Positions 1-7,684 are shown, counted from the stretch's first letter. The stretch: 14,169 bases of DNA from JBAZKK01 sp041650795 (GCA_041650795.1 JBAZKK010000028.1:1-14169); one strand, 5' to 3'. The notes: generated from the letters alone by a model not told the origin. Program-made: numbers and translations.

Positions 1-525
1 GAGCTCGTCGACCTTGGCGATATAGCGGTCTACCATCTTCTGCAGCTCCTCAATTCCACGGAACTTATCGTCCTCTGAAATGCCCTTATCCTTCTCTAAC
101 TTCTCCAGCGTCTCTTTGGAATCCCTTCTTATGGTGCGCAACGATATCCTGCCGTCCTCTGCCATCTTATGCACCACCTTTACCAATTCCTGGCGTCTCT
201 CTTTGGAGAGGGGAGGCACTGAGAGCCTAATGACCTTGCCGTCGTTAGAAGGGGTAATCCCCAGATTGGATTTCATAATGGTTTTCTCTACCTCCGGGAT
301 GACACTGGGGTCCCAGGGCTGGATTAAAATAAGGTGCGTATCGGGGACGGATATGGAAGCCAGCTGTTTTACCAGGGTCATGGTTCCGTAATAATCTACG
401 TGCATTCCTTCGACCAGGCTGGGGCTGGCCCTGCCGGTCCTTACCTCCGAGCATTCCCTGGTTACCGATTCCAGCGCCTTCTTCATCTTTTCTTCGCTGC
501 CATGCAATATCTCCTTAACGGTCAT
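1..525 (-). CDS. frr: Ribosome recycling factor RRF (3' end cut off by window edge)
   Basis: RRF splits post-termination 70S ribosomes together with EF-G so that subunits can be reused; it acts in the cytoplasm. I translated this frame by hand from the ATG at 523-525. It gives 175 residues and runs off base 1 with the frame open. Family length is about 185 residues, so roughly 10 C-terminal residues are missing. Recognisable family blocks are VRTGRASPSLVEG near residues 28-40, a DYYGT block followed by QLASISVP, and IRRDS in the C-terminal helical region. The start is set by a strong Shine-Dalgarno (GGGAGGA) 5-6 bases upstream. The gene lies 20 bp downstream of pyrH, the usual order rpsB-tsf-pyrH-frr, and is probably read from the same promoter. 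The identification is secure. Confidence 0.95.
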   Translation of the reverse strand, partial: MTVKEILHGSEEKMKKALESVTRECSEVRTGRASPSLVEGMHVDYYGTMTLVKQLASISVPDTHLILIQPWDPSVIPEVEKTIMKSNLGITPSNDGKVIRLSVPPLSKERRQELVKVVHKMAEDGRISLRTIRRDSKETLEKLEKDKGISEDDKFRGIEELQKMVDRYIAKVDEL

Positions 526-545
526 ATCAAGTCCTCCCTCAATAT

Positions 546-1271
546 TTAATTTACTACCGTGCCTACCTTCTCACCTAATACGACGCGTTTGATATTACCT
601 TCCCGGTTAATATTGAAGACGATGATGGGTATCTTCTTATCCATGCACAGCGTTACTGCCGTGGCATCCATTACCTTTAGCCCCTTCCTTACTACATCGA
701 TGTATTTTACCCGCGTAAACCTCCGGGCATTCCTAACCTTAAAAGGGTCGGCGGAATATATGCCGTCAACCTTGGTGGCCTTGAGTATCGCGTCGGCGCT
801 AATCTCCATCGCCCGGAGCGCCGCGGCGGTATCGGTGGTAAAATAGGGGTTACCCGTGCCGGCAACGAATATCAACACCCTCCCTTTTTCGAGATGCCTG
901 ATAGCACGCCTGCGGATATAGGGCTCGGCTATCCTCTCCATCTCAATCGCGGTCATCACACGGGTAGGCATACCGTGTTTTTCAAGGGCATCCTGAAGCG
1001 CCAGGCCGTTTATCACGGTAGCCAACATCCCCATGTAATCCGCGACCGACCGATCCAGGTCCAAACCGTGGGAGTCGATATTCTCCTGCCCGCGCAGAAT
1101 ATTGCCCGCGCCCAAGACTACTGCCACGTCCACGCCGAGAAACCTGATTTCTTTAATCTGGCGCGCCAGTATCGATAAAACCACGTGGTCTATGCCGTGG
1201 GATTTTTTCCCTTGCAGGGCTTCGCCGCTGAGCTTTAAGACTATCCTCTGATAAACCGCCTTAGCTCTCAT
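546..1271 (-). CDS. pyrH: UMP kinase (uridylate kinase)
   Basis: It phosphorylates UMP to UDP with ATP, a step of pyrimidine nucleotide synthesis in the cytoplasm. The protein has 241 residues, normal for the bacterial hexameric amino-acid-kinase family. Visible motifs are KLSGEAL (13-19), the nucleotide loop GAGNILRG (54-61), MGMLATVINGLALQDALE (80-97), TGNPYFTTDTAAALR (139-153) and DGIYSADP (169-176). The ATG overlaps the tsf stop by 4 bp (ATGA). An AGGAG lies only about 1 base before the ATG, so translational coupling to tsf seems likely. One oddity is that the usual GGGN loop reads GAGN here (Ala55). The family assignment is not in doubt; whether Ala55 alters kinetics or GTP/UTP control cannot be told from sequence. 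Confidence 0.97.
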   Translation of the reverse strand: MRAKAVYQRIVLKLSGEALQGKKSHGIDHVVLSILARQIKEIRFLGVDVAVVLGAGNILRGQENIDSHGLDLDRSVADYMGMLATVINGLALQDALEKHGMPTRVMTAIEMERIAEPYIRRRAIRHLEKGRVLIFVAGTGNPYFTTDTAAALRAMEISADAILKATKVDGIYSADPFKVRNARRFTRVKYIDVVRKGLKVMDATAVTLCMDKKIPIIVFNINREGNIKRVVLGEKVGTVVN

Positions 1272-1792
1272 TCTCCTAATCTATAACGCACAAACCTGCG
1301 CACCGCGATATTCTCGCTAAATTTGGCCACGATGCTTCCCAGATAATCCTTGATGGTAATGCTCATATCTTTTATAAACGGCTGCTCCATTAGGCAATTA
1401 TTCTTATAAAAGAGCTCCTTATCAGCCTCGTTCTTGATAATATCTGCAGGCACGTCCTCTTTATTGATATAGGTGGGGCTGGAGGCCACAACCTGCATGG
1501 CGATATCTTTGGCGAACTGCGAGAATTCGCTGCTCTTGCCGACAAAATCAGTTTCGCAGTTTAGCTCTACTAAAACGCCTATTTTATTGCCGGTGTGCAC
1601 GTAGGCCTCAATCCTGCCCTCCTTGGCTATCCTGCCCTGCTTGTTGGCGGCAATCTCCAGGCCACGCTTGCGAAGGAGCCCCACTGCCTGCTGGATGTCT
1701 CCTTTGGCTTCTTCCAGGGCCTTCTTGCAATTTGCGATACTGGCGGCGGTCATGCTTCTCAATTCCTTAATCAATTCCAGTGATATTGCCAT
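1268..1792 (-). CDS. tsf: Elongation factor Ts, short form
   Basis: EF-Ts is the nucleotide exchange factor that releases GDP from EF-Tu during translation elongation. The protein has 174 residues. It begins with the UBA-like N-terminal domain (LIKELRSMTAASIANCKKALEEAKGD, residues 7-32) and carries the EF-Tu-contacting TDFV motif at 81-84, close to its position in E. coli. It ends with an RRFVRYRLGE block. It is far shorter than the E. coli protein (about 283 residues) and resembles the compact one-core-module form found in Thermus and others, so this is probably a natural short form rather than a truncation. The ATG at 1792 has GAGG seven bases upstream. It lies 37 bp after rpsB and overlaps pyrH by 4 bp. 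Confidence 0.96.
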   Translation of the reverse strand: MAISLELIKELRSMTAASIANCKKALEEAKGDIQQAVGLLRKRGLEIAANKQGRIAKEGRIEAYVHTGNKIGVLVELNCETDFVGKSSEFSQFAKDIAMQVVASSPTYINKEDVPADIIKNEADKELFYKNNCLMEQPFIKDMSITIKDYLGSIVAKFSENIAVRRFVRYRLGE

Positions 1793-1829
1793 TTTTAAAC
1801 CTCGACCTTTCTATTGTTGCGGATTTAAT

Positions 1830-2699
1830 CTATTCCGTAGTATGTCTCGGGTTGGCCTTCTTCCTGGGGTGCTTGGGGCCTTCACCTTCGGGTTCCGTTT
1901 CCTTCTCAACAGTCTCTTCAACCTCTTCGATCTTAACCTCTTCTTCCGGCAGTATTGCCATATCCTCTTCTTCCTTGGGCTTAAGCGCCACCCCGCTTCC
2001 AGAGAGATAGGAAAGGAATCTCTTCCTGCCTTCGATTACGGTATCGGCGACAAGGCTGGTGATCAGGCGTACGGATTTAGTGGCATCGTCATTGCCGGGT
2101 ATCGGATAATCGATAATCTCGGGGTTGCCGTTGGTATCGATGATCCCGATAATAGGTATGCCCAGGCGCCTTGCCTCATCTACTGCCGTGGCTTCCTTTT
2201 TGGTATCCACGATAAATACCGCTGCCGGCATCCCCTCCATCTGCACGATACCTCCGAAGTTCTTCTTGAGTTTCGCAAGCTCTTTTTCCAGGCGCGCGAC
2301 CTCTTTTTTGGTGAACTTCTGGAAGGTCCCGTCCTGCTGCATTCTTTCGATTTCCTTCAAACGCGCTATCCTCTTCTTGATGGTTGAAAAATTGGTCAGT
2401 AGCCCCCCCGGCCAGCGCTCGGTAACATAATACATCCCGCAACGCACTGCCTCCTCGAATACCACGGCCTGGGCCTGTTTCTTGGTTCCCACAAAAAGCA
2501 CCGCATCGCCCCTGGCAGTAATCTCGCTCAGGAATCCCCTGGCTTTCTCCAGGGCCAGGGCGGTTTTTTCCAAATCTATGATATAGATACCGCTTCTTTT
2601 GCCGAAGATAAACCTTTGCATCTTAGGGTTCCAGCGCGACGTCTTATGGCCGAAATGCACCCCTGCTTCCAAAAATTGCTTTATTAGCTCTAGAGACAA
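1830..2699 (-). CDS. rpsB: 30S ribosomal protein S2 with acidic C-terminal tail
   Basis: S2 binds late to the 30S subunit, near S1, and is needed for translation initiation. The protein has 289 residues. Family blocks are GVHFGHKT (13-20), RWPGGLLTN (95-103), VDTKKEATAVDEARRLGIP (164-182) and PGNDDATKSVRLI (201-213). A tail from about residue 240 is rich in Glu and then ends basic (KHPRKKANPRHTTE); such tails are variable in S2 and are probably disordered. The start codon is TTG (2697-2699). It is preceded by a strong GGGGGAGG about 4 bases upstream, and no ATG nearby would keep the conserved N-terminus. It is the first gene of the rpsB-tsf-pyrH-frr operon. Confidence 0.97.
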   Translation of the reverse strand: MSLELIKQFLEAGVHFGHKTSRWNPKMQRFIFGKRSGIYIIDLEKTALALEKARGFLSEITARGDAVLFVGTKKQAQAVVFEEAVRCGMYYVTERWPGGLLTNFSTIKKRIARLKEIERMQQDGTFQKFTKKEVARLEKELAKLKKNFGGIVQMEGMPAAVFIVDTKKEATAVDEARRLGIPIIGIIDTNGNPEIIDYPIPGNDDATKSVRLITSLVADTVIEGRKRFLSYLSGSGVALKPKEEEDMAILPEEEVKIEEVEETVEKETEPEGEGPKHPRKKANPRHTTE

Positions 2700-2743
2700 T
2701 TAACCTCCCCCTTTCATTATGCGGTTAGATAAGATAAGTTTCT

Positions 2744-2771
2744 ACTATACCATAAATTTAATACAATGCAA
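2744..2771 (-). promoter_or_regulatory. Sigma70-like promoter of the rpsB operon
   Basis: On the minus strand TTGCAT (2766-2771) is followed after 16 bp by TATAGT (2744-2749). Transcription would begin near 2737, giving a leader of about 38 nt before the rpsB TTG. The flanking DNA (2700-2844) is AT-rich and noncoding. It also holds a small ATAAAT/ATTTAT hairpin with a TTCG loop (2774-2789) upstream of the -35 box, which could be a weak terminator for the exporter gene. This is a pattern call only. Confidence 0.65.
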
Positions 2772-2844
2772 TAATAAATTTCGATTTATCGGGCTATTTT
2801 TAGCGGATTTGACGGGGGAGATAGCTGAATTTAGCGGTTTTTAA

Positions 2845-4635
2845 TCATTTTTTCATGGCCTGAACCTGATAAAGCCGGCTATAAAGGCCGTTTTTCTCCA
2901 ATAATTCCTTATGTGTCCCCTGTTCCACCAGGATACCTTTATCCAATACGATGATTTTATGGGCATTGCGCACCGTAGAAAGGCGATGAGCGACTATAAG
3001 CACCGTCCGGCCTTCGATTAGTTTATCGATTGCCTCCTGGACAACGCGCTCTGACTCTGTGTCCAATTGAGAGGTAGCTTCATCCAGTATTAGTATAGGG
3101 GGATTTTTAAGCAGGGCGCGCGCAATGGCAATGCGCTGGCGCTCTCCTCCCGAGAGCTTCATCCCGCGGTCGCCTATCACGGTATCGTAGCCTGCGCTCA
3201 AACAACTGATAAAATCATGGGCATGGGCCTGGCTAGCGGCTTTTTCAATCTCGCTTAAGGGGGTGTCCGGCCTGCCGTAAGCGATATTGGAACGGATGCT
3301 GTCGTTAAAAAGAATGGTCTCCTGGGTTACGATGCCAACCTGTTCCCGCAGCGAACTCAGGCTAAAATCACGGATATCCGCTCCGTCAATCATAATCCTG
3401 CCTTTTTGGGGGTCGTAAAAACGCGGTATAAGGTCAACAAGCGTGGATTTCCCCGCTCCGCTAGGGCCCACGATCGCCAGCACCTCGTTCTTCTCAACCT
3501 CGAGGTTTATGTCCTTAAGGACATCGTAGTGGCTATAATTAAACCAAACCCCCTCGAATACGACGCTTTTGTTTAAACCACTCAATCTTGAGGCAACGGG
3601 ATTCTCCGGGACGCTTGGTGCGGCGTCCAGCACCTCGTAGATACGGTTGCTGGCAGCAGCTGCCTGTTCGTTAAGGGCATTCACCTGGCTGAGTTTCTTG
3701 AAGGGGCGCACCATGGACAAAAGCGAACCCAAAAACAATCCAAATACTCCGAAGGATAACTTTCCGGCGATGACATCGCGGCCTGCCCAGAAGAAAACAA
3801 ATACCCCGGCAACAGCGCCGATTATTTCCGTGCCCGGAGCCAACAGCAGCATGCGCTTGATAGATTTCATGCAGATCCTGTAATACCCTTGATTTACATT
3901 GTTGAATTTCTTGACCTCGTAATCTTCCATATTGAATGCGCGCACGATGCGTATGCCCAGGATTGTCTCTTGAAGCAGCGAATTCAAATCCGCCATCTTC
4001 TCCTGGCTGCGATGGGATAATTTCCTCAAGACCTTGCCTACTTTGACAATCGGCAGGCTTATCAACGGCAGCAGCACCAGCGAGACAAGCGCCAGGCGGG
4101 GATGAATGAAGAATATCAGGAAGGTAAACAGGATTACCTGCAGCCCCTGATAGACAAGGTCGGTGGAGCCGTAGGAAACGGCATTTTCAACGAGCTTGAC
4201 GTCATTGGTGATACGCGACATTAACTCCCCGGCACGCTTATGGCTGAAGTAATCAAGGGATAAAGACTGGATTTTCCCGTAAAGACGGGACTTGATATCC
4301 CTTACCACGCGCTGGCCGATATCGGACATAAGATAACTCTGCAGGAACCCGAAAAGCCCCTTGAGGATGAATAAAAGCACGACCGCCACCGCCATGTAAT
4401 TCAAAAGCACGGTCGGGGGGGTAGCATTGATACTTTCTATCAACCCGCTCAACAGAGAAGGAAGCTTGGCGGGTATGATAATCTTTTTATTGGTAAGGAC
4501 CTTGTCTGCCAGGGGCACGATCATCGCCAGGGATACGCCGTCAAACAAGGCGGAAAATGCCATGCAGATAGAGGCAAAGCCGAAGAGATGCAGATAAGGC
4601 TTTACAAATTTAACCAGCTTCAGATAATCTCGCAT
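2845..4635 (-). CDS. msbA: MsbA-like ABC exporter (lipid A / lipid flippase type)
   Basis: This is a half-size ABC exporter in the inner membrane. By family resemblance and by its lipid A neighbours it probably flips lipid A-core across the inner membrane as a homodimer using ATP. The protein has 596 residues. The membrane domain fills residues 1 to about 320, with hydrophobic helices near 15-42, 75-100, 160-200 and 262-308. The nucleotide-binding domain follows: Walker A GPSGAGKS (390-397), Q-loop VTQET (436-440), signature LSGGE (494-498), Walker B LILDEA (515-520) and H-loop His550. The ATG has no Shine-Dalgarno. A candidate promoter sits so close that the message may be leaderless. Related exporters of other lipids or peptides look alike, so the substrate is inferred. 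Confidence 0.82.
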   Translation of the reverse strand: MRDYLKLVKFVKPYLHLFGFASICMAFSALFDGVSLAMIVPLADKVLTNKKIIIPAKLPSLLSGLIESINATPPTVLLNYMAVAVVLLFILKGLFGFLQSYLMSDIGQRVVRDIKSRLYGKIQSLSLDYFSHKRAGELMSRITNDVKLVENAVSYGSTDLVYQGLQVILFTFLIFFIHPRLALVSLVLLPLISLPIVKVGKVLRKLSHRSQEKMADLNSLLQETILGIRIVRAFNMEDYEVKKFNNVNQGYYRICMKSIKRMLLLAPGTEIIGAVAGVFVFFWAGRDVIAGKLSFGVFGLFLGSLLSMVRPFKKLSQVNALNEQAAAASNRIYEVLDAAPSVPENPVASRLSGLNKSVVFEGVWFNYSHYDVLKDINLEVEKNEVLAIVGPSGAGKSTLVDLIPRFYDPQKGRIMIDGADIRDFSLSSLREQVGIVTQETILFNDSIRSNIAYGRPDTPLSEIEKAASQAHAHDFISCLSAGYDTVIGDRGMKLSGGERQRIAIARALLKNPPILILDEATSQLDTESERVVQEAIDKLIEGRTVLIVAHRLSTVRNAHKIIVLDKGILVEQGTHKELLEKNGLYSRLYQVQAMKK

Positions 4636-4642
4636 AGCCGAT

Positions 4643-4671
4643 ATATTACCATAGCGTGATTGTTTTGTCGA
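4643..4671 (-). promoter_or_regulatory. Candidate promoter of the exporter gene, possibly leaderless
   Basis: On the minus strand TCGACA (4666-4671) is separated by exactly 17 bp from TAATAT (4643-4648). Only seven bases (ATCGGCT) lie between the -10 box and the ATG at 4633-4635, so transcription would start at or within a base of the start codon. No ribosome binding site is visible there, which fits a leaderless mRNA. Confidence 0.5.
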
Positions 4672-4706
4672 GCGCGAAATTGAACTATGCTTCTATGCCT
4701 TGGCTG

Positions 4707-4878
4707 CCAGCGGTTCCTGGCTCGGGTTGCTTTTTCGCCGCACCGCTCGATTTTCCCGCTGCGAGGAAAATCTCGCTCGGAAAAAATTTTCGCTCTGCCC
4801 GGCAATTTATAGCGGGGCATCCCTGCCCGCTTAAATTTTCTAACGTGCGCCTCAAAATCAACCCGAGCCAACCGCTGG
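4707..4878. repeat. 172-bp imperfect inverted repeat in a divergent intergenic region
   Basis: The intergenic stretch 4636-4961 holds no convincing gene. Inside it, the left arm 4707-4743 and right arm 4845-4878 are imperfect inverted copies. The outer part (CCAGCGGTT, then GGCTCGGGTTG) matches perfectly apart from a 3-base CCT insertion in the left arm. The inner part still pairs at about 15 of 19 aligned positions. The interior contains further hairpins: GATTTTCC with GGAAAATC (4749-4756 / 4765-4772), flanked by two direct CGCTCG copies, and AGCGGG with CCCGCT (4811-4816 / 4826-4831). It could be a MITE-like element, a structured RNA, or a bidirectional terminator or attenuator; the sequence alone does not decide. 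Confidence 0.7.
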
Positions 4879-4961
4879 GAGAAAAACGCTAAACACCTAT
4901 ACGGCCATTACCAAAAACTGTGCTCATAAGATTTTAGTTGCAAGCGCAGGGCGAGTCTGCT

Positions 4962-5888
4962 ATGATTTTTAATATGAAAAACCTGAGGGTTGGCGTTATC
5001 GGTGTCGGGCACCTCGGGGAAAGGCATGCCCGCCTTTACCGCGAGATTGAAAATTGTTCCCTCCAAGCGCTCTGCGATATAGACAAGCCCCGGCTGGAAG
5101 GTTTAAGCCGGGAACTCGGGGTAGCCGGATACAGTGACTATCGCGGGCTCTTCGGAAAGGTGGATGCCGTCAGCATCGTTACTCCGACCGGGTTGCATTA
5201 CCGGATTGCCCGCGATTTCCTGTCACGCGGCGTTGCCGCGCTGGTAGAAAAACCCTTTACTACCACCACGAAAGAGGCAAATCACCTCATTCGCCTGGCA
5301 AGAAACAAAAAAGTCACCTTACAGGTCGGCCATGTGGAAAGATTCAACTCCGCCTTCTCCGCCGCCAAAGAATTAATCCAGAACCCTCGTTTTATCGAAT
5401 GCCACCGCTTAAGCCCCTTCCCCAACCGTTCCCTGGATATCGGGGTAGTGCTGGACCTGATGATACACGATATCGATATTATCCTGGGCCTGGTAAACTC
5501 CCCGCTTAAAAAAATCGAGGCGGTGGGCGTTCCGGTACTCACCCCGATGGAAGACATCGCCAATGCCAGGCTTACCTTTAAAAACGGCTGCGTTGCCAAC
5601 CTTACTGCCAGCCGAATATCGGACGAAGCCATGCGCAAGATCCGTATCTTTTTAAAGAACGCCTATATCTCGCTTGACTATAAGAATGAGGAGGCCTTCA
5701 TCTACCACAAAACACCTGCCAGCATTGATAAAAAATCCCTTCCTATCGAAAAAGAACAACCCCTCAAAAAGGAGTTGGCGTCTTTTATAGACTGCACCAT
5801 CAATCGCCGCCCGCCGCTGGTATCCGGAGAAGTAGCGCGAGAGGCACTGGAAGTAGCCCTGAAAATCCAACAGATGATATGGCGATAA
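4962..5888 (+). CDS. Gfo/Idh/MocA-family NAD(P)-dependent oxidoreductase (candidate UDP-sugar dehydrogenase)
   Basis: It is a sugar-type dehydrogenase of the Gfo/Idh/MocA family. From the ATG at 4962 it has 308 residues. The Rossmann fold opens with GVIGVGHLG (11-19, GxGxxG). VEKPF holds the conserved EKP at 96-98, whose Lys is usually catalytic, and LMIHDID near 166-172 supplies the conserved His/Asp block. I chose ATG 4962 because AGGGCGAG lies 6-7 bases upstream. A TTG at 4938 would add 8 residues, and ATG 4974 would also keep the fold. The gene overlaps lpxB by 10 bp, so the two are translationally coupled. That pairing suggests a role in lipid A sugar chemistry, as with GnnA (UDP-GlcNAc 3-dehydrogenase). 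No GnnB-like aminotransferase lies in the window, so the exact substrate is unproven. Confidence 0.85.
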   Translation: MIFNMKNLRVGVIGVGHLGERHARLYREIENCSLQALCDIDKPRLEGLSRELGVAGYSDYRGLFGKVDAVSIVTPTGLHYRIARDFLSRGVAALVEKPFTTTTKEANHLIRLARNKKVTLQVGHVERFNSAFSAAKELIQNPRFIECHRLSPFPNRSLDIGVVLDLMIHDIDIILGLVNSPLKKIEAVGVPVLTPMEDIANARLTFKNGCVANLTASRISDEAMRKIRIFLKNAYISLDYKNEEAFIYHKTPASIDKKSLPIEKEQPLKKELASFIDCTINRRPPLVSGEVAREALEVALKIQQMIWR

Positions 5889-7015
5889 AACACCTCTTTA
5901 TTGTCTGCGGGGAACCTTCCGGGGAGCTGCATGCCGCGGGACTCACCCGCTGTATCAAAGAACTGAATCCCCTGATAAAAATTTCAGGAGTGGGCGGTCC
6001 GCTTCTCGCCGGAGCAGGTGCCTCGGTATTCTACGACATCAAGGGATTGGCGGTTTTCGGGTTATTCGACGCCCTGAGGAAACTCCCGCATTTTCTCTAT
6101 TTAAAAAAACTTATCCTCAAGGAAATGGAAATCCGCAATCCCGACGCCATAATACTGGTGGATTTCTCGGGTTTCAATCTCAGGCTCGCCAAGGCCGTCA
6201 ACAAAAAGATACCGGTTATCTATTACGTCAGCCCGCAGGTCTGGGCTTCGCGGCAGGGAAGGATAAAAACCATCAAGAGATACGTCTCCAAAATGGTGGT
6301 GCTTTTTAAATTCGAGAAGGAGTTTTACCTGAGCCACGGCATAGATGCGGAGTTTACAGGCCAGCCGCTCTTGGACACCGTAACCCCATCTCTCTCCCGC
6401 AAAGAATTCCTTTCGGGCATTAATCTAAGGGGAGGGCGGCGCACCATTGCTCTCCTGCCGGGCTCCCGCCGGCAGGAGGTGGAAAAAATACTCCCCGTGA
6501 TGCTTAAGGCCGGCATGCTGATAAAAAAAGAACTGCCGGATATACAGTATGTAATAGCCAAGGCCCCGCAGCTTGACTGGGATATCTACCGTAACAGAAT
6601 AAGGGGTCTTGCCATGGAGGTCAGGATAACGGAAGGTAAAACCTACGATTGTCTTAATGCGGCGGACTTTGCGCTGGTTTGCTCAGGCACTGCGACCCTG
6701 GAAGCAACAATCCTGGCAGTGCCGTTTGCTACTGTTTATAGAATGAACTGGCTAAGCTATCTTCTCTATCTGCCGCAGGTGAGAGTGCCATACATCTCAA
6801 TGGCCAATATCGTAGCAGGAAAAAGAATTATCCGGGAATTCATACAATCAGAGGCTACGCCTCAGAGAATAGCGCGGGAAGCCGTTGCTATCCTGGAATC
6901 CCCCGGAGAGTTAAAGAATCTGCGCGAGAGACTTCTGGGGGTAACCCGTCTCCTTGGGGAAAAAGGCGCTGCCAGGCGGGCAGCAGAAACCATCCTGAAT
7001 TTTCTGGAGAATTAA
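5879..7015 (+). CDS. lpxB: Lipid-A-disaccharide synthase
   Basis: It is a GT19 glycosyltransferase on the inner face of the cytoplasmic membrane. It joins UDP-2,3-diacylglucosamine to lipid X to give the lipid A disaccharide. The protein has 378 residues, the normal family length. Motifs in order are CGEPSGE (10-16), GVGGP (37-41), VDFSGFN (94-100; Asp95 matches the catalytic Asp98 of E. coli by hand alignment), YYVSPQVWASRQGR (115-128), LLPGSRRQEV (192-201; Arg197 matches E. coli Arg201) and CSGTATLEA (268-276). The first motif usually reads GE(A/T)SGD, and GQP (161-163) stands where GHP/GHT is usual; both are mild variants. Its ATG overlaps the oxidoreductase stop by 10 bp. Its stop abuts the stop of the convergent 217-aa gene with no spacer. 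Confidence 0.96.
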   Translation: MAIKHLFIVCGEPSGELHAAGLTRCIKELNPLIKISGVGGPLLAGAGASVFYDIKGLAVFGLFDALRKLPHFLYLKKLILKEMEIRNPDAIILVDFSGFNLRLAKAVNKKIPVIYYVSPQVWASRQGRIKTIKRYVSKMVVLFKFEKEFYLSHGIDAEFTGQPLLDTVTPSLSRKEFLSGINLRGGRRTIALLPGSRRQEVEKILPVMLKAGMLIKKELPDIQYVIAKAPQLDWDIYRNRIRGLAMEVRITEGKTYDCLNAADFALVCSGTATLEATILAVPFATVYRMNWLSYLLYLPQVRVPYISMANIVAGKRIIREFIQSEATPQRIAREAVAILESPGELKNLRERLLGVTRLLGEKGAARRAAETILNFLEN

Positions 7016-7669
7016 TCAGTCTAACTCTTGCTGGAGTTTTTGAATAAGCTCGCGCGCTTCCTGGATAAGGGGGGCGGGTATAAGTTTTGAGGTTTCCATC
7101 TCGCGCTGCAGGGACCTTAAAGTGCCCAGAAATCTTTTGACGGCCGCCATCTTCTTCTTTTGATAAGCCTCTTCCGGTTCCAGTTCATCTCTCTGCCGTA
7201 TTAAGGCGGTAAGGTCTTTTCTCGCCTGGCGATAATCTTTGCCTTTCTCAAAAATTTCCTTTTTGAACCTCAGGTAATCCTCGCTGTCAAGGTTCTTTTT
7301 ATTCTTGGCGAGCCTTAAGACGTCAACGGCCTCATAGTTCGGGATGGTCGCGGCGTCTGCCGATTCAACGTAATCCTCCTTAAGATAAGCGGGCTCCTCC
7401 TTTTCCAGGAAATAGTATGAACGCAGGAGTTTCAAGGCGGTCTGCTTGCGTATGCCGAGCTCGCGCGCAACATAAATATCGAAGCTGCCGTAACCCCATT
7501 CCTTGTAATGCCTGTCTTTATAAACGGTATACAGCGCCCGGCCAAGCTCTATCCAAGAGGTCTTAAAACCCTTGACGCTCTCCAGCACCTGATACCTCAA
7601 GGAGCCGTTCTGGAGCCCTTCCATCCTCTCTTCGATACCCCTCAATGACCTGGTTTTATGGATATCCAT
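7016..7669 (-). CDS. Unrecognised 217-residue protein, helical with basic/coiled-coil C-terminal part
   Basis: I do not recognise this family. The protein has no signal peptide or membrane segment and is highly charged. Residues 36-92 form a compact helical block with regularly placed aromatics (SWIELGRALYTVYKD, then YKEWGYGSFDIYVARELGI, then LLRSYYFLE). This could be a helix-turn-helix-like unit, with ELGIRKQTALKLL (70-82) as the possible recognition part. From about residue 115 to the end, long Lys/Glu/Arg-rich heptad-like helices suggest a coiled coil. The start is well supported: GGAGG lies 4 bases before the ATG. It starts 15 bp after the M48 protease stop, so it is probably the last gene of the rpmA-protease operon. 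A DNA- or RNA-binding role is only a guess. Confidence 0.75.
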   Translation of the reverse strand: MDIHKTRSLRGIEERMEGLQNGSLRYQVLESVKGFKTSWIELGRALYTVYKDRHYKEWGYGSFDIYVARELGIRKQTALKLLRSYYFLEKEEPAYLKEDYVESADAATIPNYEAVDVLRLAKNKKNLDSEDYLRFKKEIFEKGKDYRQARKDLTALIRQRDELEPEEAYQKKKMAAVKRFLGTLRSLQREMETSKLIPAPLIQEARELIQKLQQELD

Positions 7670-7684
7670 CTGGCCTCCGCCGGC

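Noticed and set aside
245..454. 69-codon minus-strand frame
   Set aside because: It is out of frame with frr, which fully occupies this region with family motifs.
1623..2387. 254-codon open frame on the plus strand across tsf and rpsB
   Set aside because: It is antisense to two secure ribosomal/translation genes, has a low-complexity Phe/Leu-rich product and no ribosome binding site.
2799..2841. Two TTTAGCGG-like direct copies plus a GCTA/TAGC mini-palindrome upstream of the rpsB promoter, considered as operator or iteron sites
   Set aside because: Only two short copies in AT-rich DNA; no symmetry or regulator supports a binding site.
4620..4892. Open frames on both strands in the exporter/oxidoreductase intergenic region
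   Set aside because: They run through the large inverted repeat, lack ribosome binding sites and give no recognisable protein; palindromic DNA tends to leave both strands open.
4938..4961. TTG start adding eight residues to the oxidoreductase
   Set aside because: No ribosome binding site precedes it, and the ATG at 4962 has AGGGCGAG at proper spacing and leaves the Rossmann fold near the N-terminus.
4880..4961. Sigma70 promoter for the oxidoreductase-lpxB pair (TAAGAT at 4927-4932)
   Set aside because: No credible -35 box lies at 16-18 bp; the TTACCA present is only 13 bp away.
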